A stretch of DNA of 64,000 nt from contig CAWCUH010000003.1 in NCBI GenBank assembly GCA_963798655.1, forward strand, positions 62,001 to 126,000, given 5' to 3'. Positions 17,842 through 25,874 of this stretch are shown here, piece by piece. Source of the stretch: CAVSMC01 sp963798655. GTDB taxonomy: Bacteria; Pseudomonadota; Gammaproteobacteria; Burkholderiales; Casimicrobiaceae. Made by a program: the position numbers and the translations under genes. The first letter of the stretch is position 1. Each line of letters starts with the position of its first letter. Under the pieces are notes generated by a model, which saw nothing but the letters and a program-made list of their open reading frames with translations, was not told the DNA's origin and searched no databases.

Positions 17842-18870
17842 GTGACCGGCTCTCGCGACTGCGTCGATTCGCTATTGCGCGCCGCCCCGCTCGCGCTCGG
17901 GGCGGCGCCGCTCGGCAATCTCTACGCCGGCATGCGCGATGCACAGGCGATCGGGACGGTGCGCCGCGCATTCGAGTGCGGGATTCGCTACTTCGACACC
18001 GCGCCGCATTACGGCAACGGGCTGTCCGAGCATCGCGTCGGCGCGGCGCTGCGCGACGTGCCGCGGCATGCGTACGCGCTGTCGTCGAAGGTCGGCCGGC
18101 TGCTCATTCCCGATGCCGGCGCACCGTGCAACCAGCACGGCTACGTGGACGTGCTGCCGTTTCGCCAACGATTCGACTACTCGTACGACGGCACGCTGCG
18201 CTCGATCGGCGACACCCTGCAGCGCCTCGGCGTTGCGCGCCTCGATATCGTCTACGTGCACGACGTCGACGTTGCCACGCATGGCGATGCGCAGCCGGAG
18301 CGCTTTCGCGAGGCGATCGACGGCGCGTGCCGCGCGCTCGCGCGACTGCGCGACGAAGGCGCGATCGCGGGCTTCGGTCTCGGCGTGAATGACTGGCATG
18401 TGTGCATCGACGCGCTCGCGCAGGCCGATCTCGATTACCTGCTGCTCGCCGGCCGCTACACGCTGCTCGATCAGACGGCGCTGCCGCAGCTGCTGCCCGA
18501 TTGTTTGCGTCGCGGCGTGCGAATCGTCGTCGGCGGTCCGTACAACTCGGGCATCCTCGCGACGGGCGCCCAACCGCGCGACGGCAGCGTGCCGTACTTC
18601 AATTACGCACCCGCGCCCCCGGCGATCGTCGAGCGCGTGGCGGCGATCGAGGCACTCTGCGCAGCGCATACGGTGCCGTTGCGCGCAGCAGCGTTGCAGT
18701 TTCCGCTGGCGCACCCCGCGGTGATCTGCGTGCTCGCCGGCGCGCGAAGCGCCGCCCAGGTCGACGACAATGTTCGCCTCGCGCAATTGCCGATCCCGCC
18801 GGCGTTCTGGTCGGCGCTTCGTGACGACCAGCTGGTGCCGGTGGAGGCGCCCTTGCCGGGCGGCGCATGA
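17842..18870 (+). CDS. aldo/keto reductase
   Basis: A 342-residue NADP(H)-dependent aldo/keto reductase barrel, closest in feel to the D-threo-aldose/L-fucose dehydrogenase and pyridoxal dehydrogenase group. The catalytic tetrad appears as YFDTAPHYGNGLSEHRVG (Asp and Tyr), LSSKVGR (Lys) and IVYVHDVD (His). ALQFPLAHPAVICVLAGA near the C-terminus is the cofactor-phosphate strand. It likely reduces an aldehyde or ketone, or oxidises the alcohol. The start is uncertain: GTG 17842 fits the family length, and an in-frame GTG at 17788 would add 18 residues. It is the last gene of the transporter operon, about 100 bases after the amidohydrolase, and converges with the MATE gene. Confidence 0.88.
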   Translation: MTGSRDCVDSLLRAAPLALGAAPLGNLYAGMRDAQAIGTVRRAFECGIRYFDTAPHYGNGLSEHRVGAALRDVPRHAYALSSKVGRLLIPDAGAPCNQHGYVDVLPFRQRFDYSYDGTLRSIGDTLQRLGVARLDIVYVHDVDVATHGDAQPERFREAIDGACRALARLRDEGAIAGFGLGVNDWHVCIDALAQADLDYLLLAGRYTLLDQTALPQLLPDCLRRGVRIVVGGPYNSGILATGAQPRDGSVPYFNYAPAPPAIVERVAAIEALCAAHTVPLRAAALQFPLAHPAVICVLAGARSAAQVDDNVRLAQLPIPPAFWSALRDDQLVPVEAPLPGGA

Positions 18871-18882
18871 CGAGCATGGGCT

Positions 18883-20274
18883 TCACCGAGCCGCTACGAC
18901 CTTCCCCCGCGCTGCGACGATTCCGCCCGCGCTGACTCGCACGAAGTAGAACAAGATCCCCGCAGCCGCCACGCACATCCCCGCGATCGCACCGATCCAG
19001 AAGCCGCGCACGCCGAGCGGCGTCGTCATTCCGAGCGCGGACAGCGAAGGCACGTTGGTGAGGCCGATAACGTACCCGCCGGCGAGACCGACGATCCACA
19101 GGCCGACGACGTTCACGAGAAACGGCACCACGGCGCGCTTGTAGCCGCGCAGTGCGTTGACCGTGACCGCCGACGTCGCGTCGAACAGGTGATACGCGCC
19201 CACAAGCGTCAGCAGCCCGGCGGCCACGGCGCGCACCTGCGGGTCGATCGTGTAGAAGGCGGCCACGACGTTCGCGCCGGTGACGAGCACGGCGGCGGTG
19301 GCGAGCGCGAAGCCGAGCGCGAGCGCGATGCCCGTGATGCCCGTCGAGCGCGCGACGGCGAACCGCCGCGCGCCGATCGCCTGACCGACGAGAACGCCGA
19401 CGGCGTTGCCCGTGGCGAGCGGCAGCATGTAGATCACCGCCGCGACGTTCGCCGCGATCTGGTGCGCGGCGGAATTGACGGCGCCGAGGCGCGCGACGAA
19501 CAGCGCCATGAACGTGAACGCGGTCACGTCGACGAGAAACGTTCCGCCGATCGGCGCACCGAGCGCGACCAGGTGGAGCTGATCGCGCCAGCGCGGCCAC
19601 GACCAGTGCGCGAACACGCGGTGCGCGCGGTATTCGGGCGCGGTTGCGCAGCGGATCCACGCGAGGATGCAGATCGCCCCGTTCGCGATCGCCGTGGACA
19701 GCGCGCACCCCGACGCGCCCATCTCGGGGGCGCCCCAGTGGCCGAAGATGAGCATCCAGTTGAGCGGAATCTTGAGCGCGAGACCGATCAGGTTGAGCGC
19801 CATCATGATGCGCGTCAGCGACACGGCCATCGTGTAGCTCGCGAAGAGCCGGAACGCGAGGCCCGCGGGTGCGCCCCACGCGGCGATCGCGAGGTACGAG
19901 CGCACTTTCGCGGCGACTGCCGGCGGCGCGTCGGCCAGCGCGAGCAACGGCTCGGGATTCGAGTAAACGACGATCGATACGATCGCAAGGGCGAGCGTGA
20001 GCCACATCGCCTGTCGCACCTGCTCGCCGATCTCGCCGTGGCGGCCCGCGCCGAGCAGCTGGGCGACGATTGGCGTCAACGCGAGCAGCATGCCCATCAA
20101 CGCGACGAACACGCTGAAGTAGATCGCCGAGCCGATGCCGACCGCGGCGAGGTCGTCGGTCGCGTAACGGCCCGCCATCACCGTGTCGATGACGCCGTAC
20201 GCCATCACCGCGAGCTGCGCGACGAGCACCGGCCACGCGAGATCGTAGATTTCGGCGACGAGCTTGCGGTTCAC
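18883..20274 (-). CDS. MATE family multidrug/metabolite efflux transporter
   Basis: A 463-residue inner-membrane protein with 12 hydrophobic segments arranged as two six-helix halves. MATE signatures include LAWPVLVAQLAVMAYGVIDTVMAG in the first helix (quoted in part), LGAPIGGTFLVDVTAF in the second half, and ANVAAVIYMLPLATGNAVGVLVGQAIGA just after it. It exports cationic drugs or metabolites using a Na+ or H+ gradient; the substrate is unknown. It converges on the aldo/keto reductase with a 12-base gap and is divergent from the HDOD/EAL gene. Confidence 0.92.
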   Translation of the reverse strand: MNRKLVAEIYDLAWPVLVAQLAVMAYGVIDTVMAGRYATDDLAAVGIGSAIYFSVFVALMGMLLALTPIVAQLLGAGRHGEIGEQVRQAMWLTLALAIVSIVVYSNPEPLLALADAPPAVAAKVRSYLAIAAWGAPAGLAFRLFASYTMAVSLTRIMMALNLIGLALKIPLNWMLIFGHWGAPEMGASGCALSTAIANGAICILAWIRCATAPEYRAHRVFAHWSWPRWRDQLHLVALGAPIGGTFLVDVTAFTFMALFVARLGAVNSAAHQIAANVAAVIYMLPLATGNAVGVLVGQAIGARRFAVARSTGITGIALALGFALATAAVLVTGANVVAAFYTIDPQVRAVAAGLLTLVGAYHLFDATSAVTVNALRGYKRAVVPFLVNVVGLWIVGLAGGYVIGLTNVPSLSALGMTTPLGVRGFWIGAIAGMCVAAAGILFYFVRVSAGGIVAARGKVVAAR

Positions 20275-20408
20275 GTTGGCGATTCGAGACGGGGGGCGGG
20301 CGGCAAAAAACCGCGGCTCCGGACGCTTGTCGCATCGGGAACCGCATGTCGAATTGTACGCGCATACGCTCGCGATCCGTTAGACTTGGCGCGCTGCGCT
20401 TCGCCGCT

Positions 20409-20438
20409 CGCAATCGCAATCGCAATCGCAATCGCAAC
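20409..20438. repeat. hexanucleotide tandem repeat (CGCAAT)4 CGCAAC
   Basis: Four perfect copies of CGCAAT (20409-20432) plus one copy with a single change (20433-20438) end nine bases before the GTG start of the HDOD/EAL-like gene. The array occupies the place where the Shine-Dalgarno and spacer would be, and I see no separate good ribosome-binding site. Copy-number changes would shift the spacing of leader elements without altering the reading frame. Confidence 0.9.
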
Positions 20439-20446
20439 ACGTCATC

Positions 20447-21697
20447 GTGACCGACGATCTTCGCAGCGACACGTTCCTCGGCAGGCAGCCGATCCTCAAC
20501 CGCGATCAGCAGCTCGTCGCGTACGAATTGCTCTTTCGCGGCGGCCGTCAGAATGCAGCGAGCTTCAGCGACGGTCGCGCGGCGACCGCGTCGGTGATCC
20601 GCAACGTCTTCTCGGAGCTTTCCATCCGCGACGTGGTCGGCGCGTATCGCGCCTACATCAACGTCGACGAGGACATGCTCTTTTCCGACGCGCTCGAGCT
20701 GCTGCCCACGGACGCCGTCGCGCTCGAGATCCTCGAGACGGTCGTCCCGACTGCCGAGGTCGTCGAGCGCTGCGCCGAGCTCAAGGCGATGGGTTACATG
20801 CTCGCGCTCGACGACGTCGTTAGGATCGACGCATCGTATGCGCCGCTCTTGCGCTGGATCGACGTCGTCAAGCTCGACATCAAGGCGATCAGCCCGGACG
20901 ATCTTGCGCACGTCGTGCGCGACGCGAAGGCGCTCGGCAAGAAGGTCCTCGCCGAGAAGGTCGATCAACGTGCCGAGATGCGGCATTGCCGCGACCTCGG
21001 CTGCGACCTCTTCCAGGGTTACTTCTTCGCGAAGCCGGCGCTGATCGAAGGCAAGCGCCTCGACCATTCGCAGCGCGCGCTGCTGAGGCTGATGAATCTC
21101 CTGATCGGCGATGCCGAGAACGCGCAGATCGAAGCCGTGTTCAAGGAGCAGCCCGGGCTCGCGTTGAATCTGCTGCGGCTCACGAATTCGGTTGGCGCCG
21201 GCGTCATCGTCAAGATCACTTCGGTGCATCACGCGATCACCATCCTCGGCCGGCGGCAACTGCAACGTTGGCTGCAGCTCCTCCTCTACACCTCCGACGC
21301 CGGCACGCGCGCGAACCCGCTGCTTCAGCTCGCCGCGACGCGCGGACGGCTGATGGAGCTTCTTGCCGAACGCGTCGGCTCCGGCGACAAGGCACTCGCC
21401 GACGACGCGTTCATGATCGGCATCCTCTCGCTCACGCCGGCGCTTCTGGGCGAGCGAATCGAGGAGATCGTCGCCGGCTTGACGTTGAGCGTGCCGGTGC
21501 ATGCAGCGCTTTGCGAGCATGCCGGTGCACTCGGCGACCTGCTGACGCTTGCCGAGCTGCTCGAAGGCAACCGCATCGATCAGGTCGAGGCGATGCTCGC
21601 GCGATGGCCCGGCCTGCACGCCGGCGACGTCAATCGTTGCCTCGCGCAGGCGCTGTCGTGGGCGAACAGCATCGGCCGCGACGATCGTGGTGCGTAG
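20447..21697 (+). CDS. YuxH-like signalling protein: degenerate EAL domain plus HDOD domain
   Basis: A 416-residue protein. Residues 1-200 form an EAL-like barrel starting FLGRQPILNRDQQLVAYELLFR, quoted in parts, with LALDD and KLDI strands. The E-x-L and other metal/c-di-GMP-binding residues are replaced (YELLFR, AEKV), so phosphodiesterase activity is unlikely. Residues 200-400 are an HDOD domain (LRLTNSVGAG, LGRRQLQRWLQLLLYTS, GILSLTPALLG), a non-enzymatic HD-like fold used as a signalling or scaffold module. Proteins of this architecture influence motility and virulence in several proteobacteria by protein interaction. The start is GTG. The tandem repeat just upstream may affect its expression. 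Confidence 0.88.
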   Translation: MTDDLRSDTFLGRQPILNRDQQLVAYELLFRGGRQNAASFSDGRAATASVIRNVFSELSIRDVVGAYRAYINVDEDMLFSDALELLPTDAVALEILETVVPTAEVVERCAELKAMGYMLALDDVVRIDASYAPLLRWIDVVKLDIKAISPDDLAHVVRDAKALGKKVLAEKVDQRAEMRHCRDLGCDLFQGYFFAKPALIEGKRLDHSQRALLRLMNLLIGDAENAQIEAVFKEQPGLALNLLRLTNSVGAGVIVKITSVHHAITILGRRQLQRWLQLLLYTSDAGTRANPLLQLAATRGRLMELLAERVGSGDKALADDAFMIGILSLTPALLGERIEEIVAGLTLSVPVHAALCEHAGALGDLLTLAELLEGNRIDQVEAMLARWPGLHAGDVNRCLAQALSWANSIGRDDRGA

Positions 21698-21749
21698 CGC
21701 GGTCGATCGTCACGCTGCCAATTTTCAAACGCGGCCAATGGAGGGCGCG

Positions 21750-22976
21750 ATGCGAAGATCGCCGTGGCTCGTGCTGTTCGCGCTGATCGCTTCGACCGCC
21801 GGCGCCGCCGACAGCGCGCGCCCGCTGCGCCAGATCAATGCGGGCAGCAGTTCGGAACGGGTCGCCGCGTTGCGCGAGCTTTCAACGGCGGATCCGGCGG
21901 CGGCGGTGTCGGCCGCGATCGTGTGGCTGCAGCCGGGTTCCGACGTTGCGCTTGCGGGCGCGGCCGCGCGCGTGCTCTGGGACCTCGAGCAGAAAGCGGC
22001 ACCGGCCGAGCCCGTGTTGCGCGCCCGGCTCGACGATCCCGATCCCAACGTCGCGTATCCGGTCGTCGGCGCGCTTGCGGCGCTCGGCGTGCCGAAAGCC
22101 GATTTGCGCTCGACGCGATTGCGCCTCGTCCACGCTCCCGACCGGTTCATAGCGTTCTATTCGGCGCGCGCGCTCCATCCCGATTCCGCGCTCGCATTCG
22201 GGGACTATCTTCGCGCGAACCTCGGCGCATTCGAGATGATCAGCGGCGGCCGGCCGTCGAATGCGATCGCGCGCAACGAGCTCGAGCGCGATGCGAGCGC
22301 GCTGCTCGACAAGCTCGCGAAGCAGGGCGGCCGGCCGGGCTTCGACGCGCTGATGGCCACGTATAAGGCGCAGGCGCCGCGCGTGCAGATCGCGATCGCG
22401 AGCGCGCTCGACGCGGTGCCGGTGCAAGACGGCGATCCGCTGCGCATCGCCGCGCTGCTCGACGATCCGCAGGTGTCGGTGCGCCGCTCGGTCGTCGCCG
22501 CGCTCGCGGACTATCACGAAGCGGCGTCGCCGGTCCTCGCAAAGATCGTCACGCTACTTCAGCATCCGGACGCCGACTTGCGCTCTGGCACCGCGAGCGC
22601 GCTCGGGCGGGTCGCCGACACGCCGCCGACGAGCACCGAGCAGGCGCGCGCGAGCGCGTGGCGAACGCAGGTCGAGAAGACGATCGCGCCGGCGCTCGCA
22701 CGCCTCGCAACCGAGGATCGCGAGGCGGACGTGCGCAAGGAGGCGGCCGACGCGCTGCAGGCGCTCGGGCTGTGGGGCGGTCCCGCGCTCGACATCATCG
22801 CCCCGCGTCTCGCGCAGGAGCCCGACGCGCGCGTGCGTCACGCGCTCGTGCGCGTGTGCTGGACCGCGCGCTATGCGCCAAACCTGCCGCTCGCGCTGCT
22901 TCGCCAGCTCGCCGACAGCGATCCCGACCCGTACGTGCGCAACGAGGCGAAGTCGGTGCTGGTCGCGAAGCGGTGA
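21750..22976 (+). CDS. exported HEAT-repeat protein
   Basis: A 408-residue protein with a Sec signal peptide (hydrophobic WLVLFALIASTAGA, cleavage probably after AGA) followed by alpha-helical HEAT/PBS-lyase-type repeats. The repeated units have the form of D-P-D/x-x-V-R-x-x-x-A-x-A-L, for example LDDPDPNVAYPVVGALAALG, DDPQVSVRRSVVAALADYHE and ATEDREADVRKEAADALQALG. This suggests a curved scaffold in the periplasm that binds another protein. No catalytic motif is seen. The ATG at 21750 is preferred to one at 21738 because GGAGGG precedes it. Neighbours do not reveal a partner: the gene follows the HDOD gene and converges on the sheath-ATPase gene. Confidence 0.85.
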   Translation: MRRSPWLVLFALIASTAGAADSARPLRQINAGSSSERVAALRELSTADPAAAVSAAIVWLQPGSDVALAGAAARVLWDLEQKAAPAEPVLRARLDDPDPNVAYPVVGALAALGVPKADLRSTRLRLVHAPDRFIAFYSARALHPDSALAFGDYLRANLGAFEMISGGRPSNAIARNELERDASALLDKLAKQGGRPGFDALMATYKAQAPRVQIAIASALDAVPVQDGDPLRIAALLDDPQVSVRRSVVAALADYHEAASPVLAKIVTLLQHPDADLRSGTASALGRVADTPPTSTEQARASAWRTQVEKTIAPALARLATEDREADVRKEAADALQALGLWGGPALDIIAPRLAQEPDARVRHALVRVCWTARYAPNLPLALLRQLADSDPDPYVRNEAKSVLVAKR

Positions 22977-23007
22977 GCGCAGGAGTGCACGAATGACAAG
23001 CGCTTCG

Positions 23008-25609
23008 TCAACGCGACGGCGCACCCGCGCCGACGTTGACCAGCATCGCCCGCACGTCGGCGGACAGGTCGGCTGGCACGGCATCCGCGAGCGATGCTCT
23101 CGTCGGAGCCGACACGCCGGCGTCGCTCGGCGCCACGGCGGCCGCTTCGAGCCACCTTGCGCAGGCGACGACGAGATCGGCGTCGGTGGGTCGGGAAAGC
23201 GGTGTTGCGCCGAGTCCGACACCGGGCTTCAGCGGCGATTCCGACAGCTCGAGCATCGGGACCTTCGACGGCGCGGCCAGTCGTTCGAGATGCGTCGCGA
23301 GCCATGCGATCACCGTCGCGCCTGCGGCCGCCATCGTCCTGTAGCGCGCGGCCGAACGTGCTCCGCCGAGCTCGCGCGTGGCGACGGCATCGACGACCTG
23401 CCACATATCGCGTGCGCCGAACGCGGCCTGCACGTCGGTGTCGCGCAGGATCGCGATCGCGTCGCGAATCGTTTCACCGATGTCGGTCGCTGCGTACAGC
23501 GACAGCGCGCATCCGTGCAACGACAGATTGACGGCGAGCTCGCGCGCCGAAGCGCGCAGCGTGTCGTCGTCGGGCGGGTGCTGCCCGCTCCACAAGGCCA
23601 CCGCGGAAATGAACCGCGTCCATAGCGCATCGAATTCGCGATTGGGCGTCGTGCCGTCGCCGCCGCCTGGCATGCCGAACACGCGCGTATAGAGGTCGCG
23701 ACGCTCGGAGTCGGACGATCGGCTCGGGCCGCGTTGCCAATAGTCGGACAGCCTCGCTCCGGCCGCGTTCGCGCCGAGCGGCAGCACCCCCTGCATGAAC
23801 AGCTCCACCAGGCGATCGACGACTCGCAGCAGCTGCAGTTCCTCGAGCATCGCCACGAAGTAAAGCGCTTGGATCGCGGCGAGGTTGATCGACGTGATTT
23901 GCACATCGACACCCGACGACAGGTCGGGAAGCGATTCCGTCGCGTCGACAGTCGACTCCGGCGCCGCGACTTCGAACCGAGCGGCACGGCGCACCGTCGC
24001 GGGGATATCCGAACGGCGGTTCGTCGCGAGGACCGCGGTTCCGCGGAATGTTTCGATCCGTCGCAGAAGGTACGCCGTTTCGATGTTGGCGTAGCGATCG
24101 TGGCTGTCGTGGACGTCGGTGCGCTTGTCGAACAGCGCATCCGCCTCGTCGAAAAAGAGCAGCGCATCGCCATCGGCAGCGGCGCCGAAAATCCTGCCGA
24201 GATTCTTCTCGGTCTCGCTGATGTATTTGCTCACGACGCGCGCGAGGTCGATCCGGTGGAGCGGCAGCTGAACGAGGCGCGCGAGCTCGCGCGCGACCTC
24301 GCCCCGGCCATTGCGGTCCGCGCCGGTCAGAAGAATCGGACTTCCGGCGCGCGGCGCGGTGGCGAGCGCCTGGCCCAGCAGCGCGCGATCGTCCATCGAG
24401 CGTAACGCGATATACGGCGGACCGCTCGATGCGTCGCCGTCGCTGCCACCGGCCGGCGGTGCGTGACCGGCGGTCCACTGGCCGATACGCACGATGACGA
24501 ACTCGGCGGGCCGTAGCGGCGCGAGGCCGATTTCGCAGACCAGGCGTCCATTGTCGATGTCGTCCTGCGTCATCGTCGTACGGTCGCAGCGAACGAAGAA
24601 TGCCTGTTCCGGCGTCGAGCCGGCCAATCCGCCCTGCCGCCACACGAACCCGCAGGAAGTCCGATATCGCGTCGCGCACGCGTGCCCACAACGGCTCGCC
24701 GTTCGGTTCGAAGACGACCCATCGCGTGCCTTCGAAGATCGATTGCTCGACGAAGGCCAGCAGGCGGCGCACGTTCACATACTTCCACTCGCCGCCGCCG
24801 AGCGTGCGCGCGCCCCAGAGGCGCACGATGCCGTTCAACACGCGCAGCGTGTCGATGCCTTCGGCGTTCAGCGCTTGTGCCTCGGATTGCGTTAGCTTGC
24901 GCGCAAGGCCTTCGACGCCGCGAATGTCGCCGACCGGTGCCTTGAAGACCCCTTGCTCGCGGTCGATACGCGCGAAAACGCCGGCGACATGCCCGGACGG
25001 CGGTATGGCGACCCGCCGTCCCGTGCCCGGCGCGAGCACCTCGAGCCACGGGTAGTAGAGCGCGGCGAAACTGCTGTCTTGCTCCGCGCGAAACGTTTTC
25101 AGCTGCTCGATGTCGGCGCCGGCTGGCGCATCGAGAACCGCGAAAGAGCGGCGTGCGGCTTCGCACTTCGCAATCATCGCCGCCCGCACTTGCGCCGACC
25201 ATATGCCGGGTGCAAGCAGGATCGAAACGGCGTCGAAGTTCTCGAACGCGTCGAGCGCACTGACGAAATCGGCCGCACGCACAGACGCCGGATCGTCAAT
25301 GGCCGCGCGCTTGACGTACAGCCGTTCTCCGCCGTTGTCGAAAAAGCCGCTGACGGCCGATCCGAGATGCCACCATTGACCGCCGGCCGCAGGATCGAGC
25401 GTCCATCGCGCCTGAACGTCCGCCGCCGGCGCGCCACCGCCGCCGCCGAACATTTCGGTGAACTGCCGATAGCTCGTGACGAGTCGAGCGTCTTCCGGGC
25501 CGCGGTCGGTGACGCCGACCATGCCGGCGGTGCTGGTGCCGACACCGGAAATCGCGCCCGCCGTGCCGGACTCGTCGATGTAAACGCCGGGATACGAACG
25601 ATCGACCAC
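23008..25609 (-). CDS. contractile-tail sheath fused to Afp15-like AAA+ ATPase (one frameshift)
   Basis: Residues 1 to about 375 are a phage-tail/eCIS sheath: YPGVYIDE start, ISGVGTSTAGMVG, FFDNGGERLYVKRA, WVVFEPNGEPLWARV and the C-terminal handshake region FFVRCDRTTMTQDDIDNGRLV (quoted in part) ending RIGQWTA. After a Gly/Pro linker, residues about 400-560 match the AAA+ ATPase of eCIS clusters (Afp15 type): RIDLARVVSKYISETEKN, Walker B FFDEADALF, SHDRYANIET and sensor ATN. Walker A is degenerate (GADRNGRGE at about 429-437). About 290 C-terminal residues are unassigned. The frame changes at about 24646, inside the sheath C-terminal domain, so the fusion itself lies downstream of the shift in a single frame. 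Spliced length is 866 residues. GTG start with GAGGAGG four bases upstream. Confidence 0.87.
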
Positions 25610-25705
25610 GGTGCCTCCTCGAGCCGATAGGCACGTCTACACCGGCGCCCGCGTATCGGCGTCAACCGGCAGCGCGCGTTCCGGGACGTTCGCGCCGGCG
25701 CGCAC

Positions 25706-25734
25706 AATAGACAGAATGGAGCGGATGCTGTCAA
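25706..25734 (-). promoter_or_regulatory. sigma-70-like promoter for the sheath-ATPase gene
   Basis: On the minus strand a perfect -35 TTGACA (25734-25729) is followed after 17 bases by TCTATT (25711-25706; four of six matches to TATAAT). The predicted start would be near 25699, giving a leader of about 90 bases before the GTG at 25609. No other gene lies between them. Confidence 0.6.
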
Positions 25735-25874
25735 GCGGATTGGTAGAGATTGGCGGGTGGCGCAAGGCGGATACGAGTGTCGACCTGTAATGCCAGGATG
25801 GCGCGTCGTGAGCCGGAGTGCGTGCAGCCTTCGGCGGGCCGGTCGATCGACGAAATCGCATCCAGGAGGAGCCC

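Noticed and set aside
20409..20438. Mini CRISPR array
   Set aside because: The 6-bp units are contiguous without spacers and there are no cas genes; it is a simple tandem repeat.
18599..21619. 1,006-residue minus-strand frame across the MATE and HDOD genes
   Set aside because: It overlaps the MATE gene in another frame and the HDOD gene in antisense; the sequence is low-complexity Arg/Ala without motifs.
23008..25609. Prophage or tailocin remnant
   Set aside because: No capsid, terminase, integrase, lysis, tape-measure or tail-fibre gene lies nearby, and the AAA+ partner is of the eCIS Afp15 type rather than phage.
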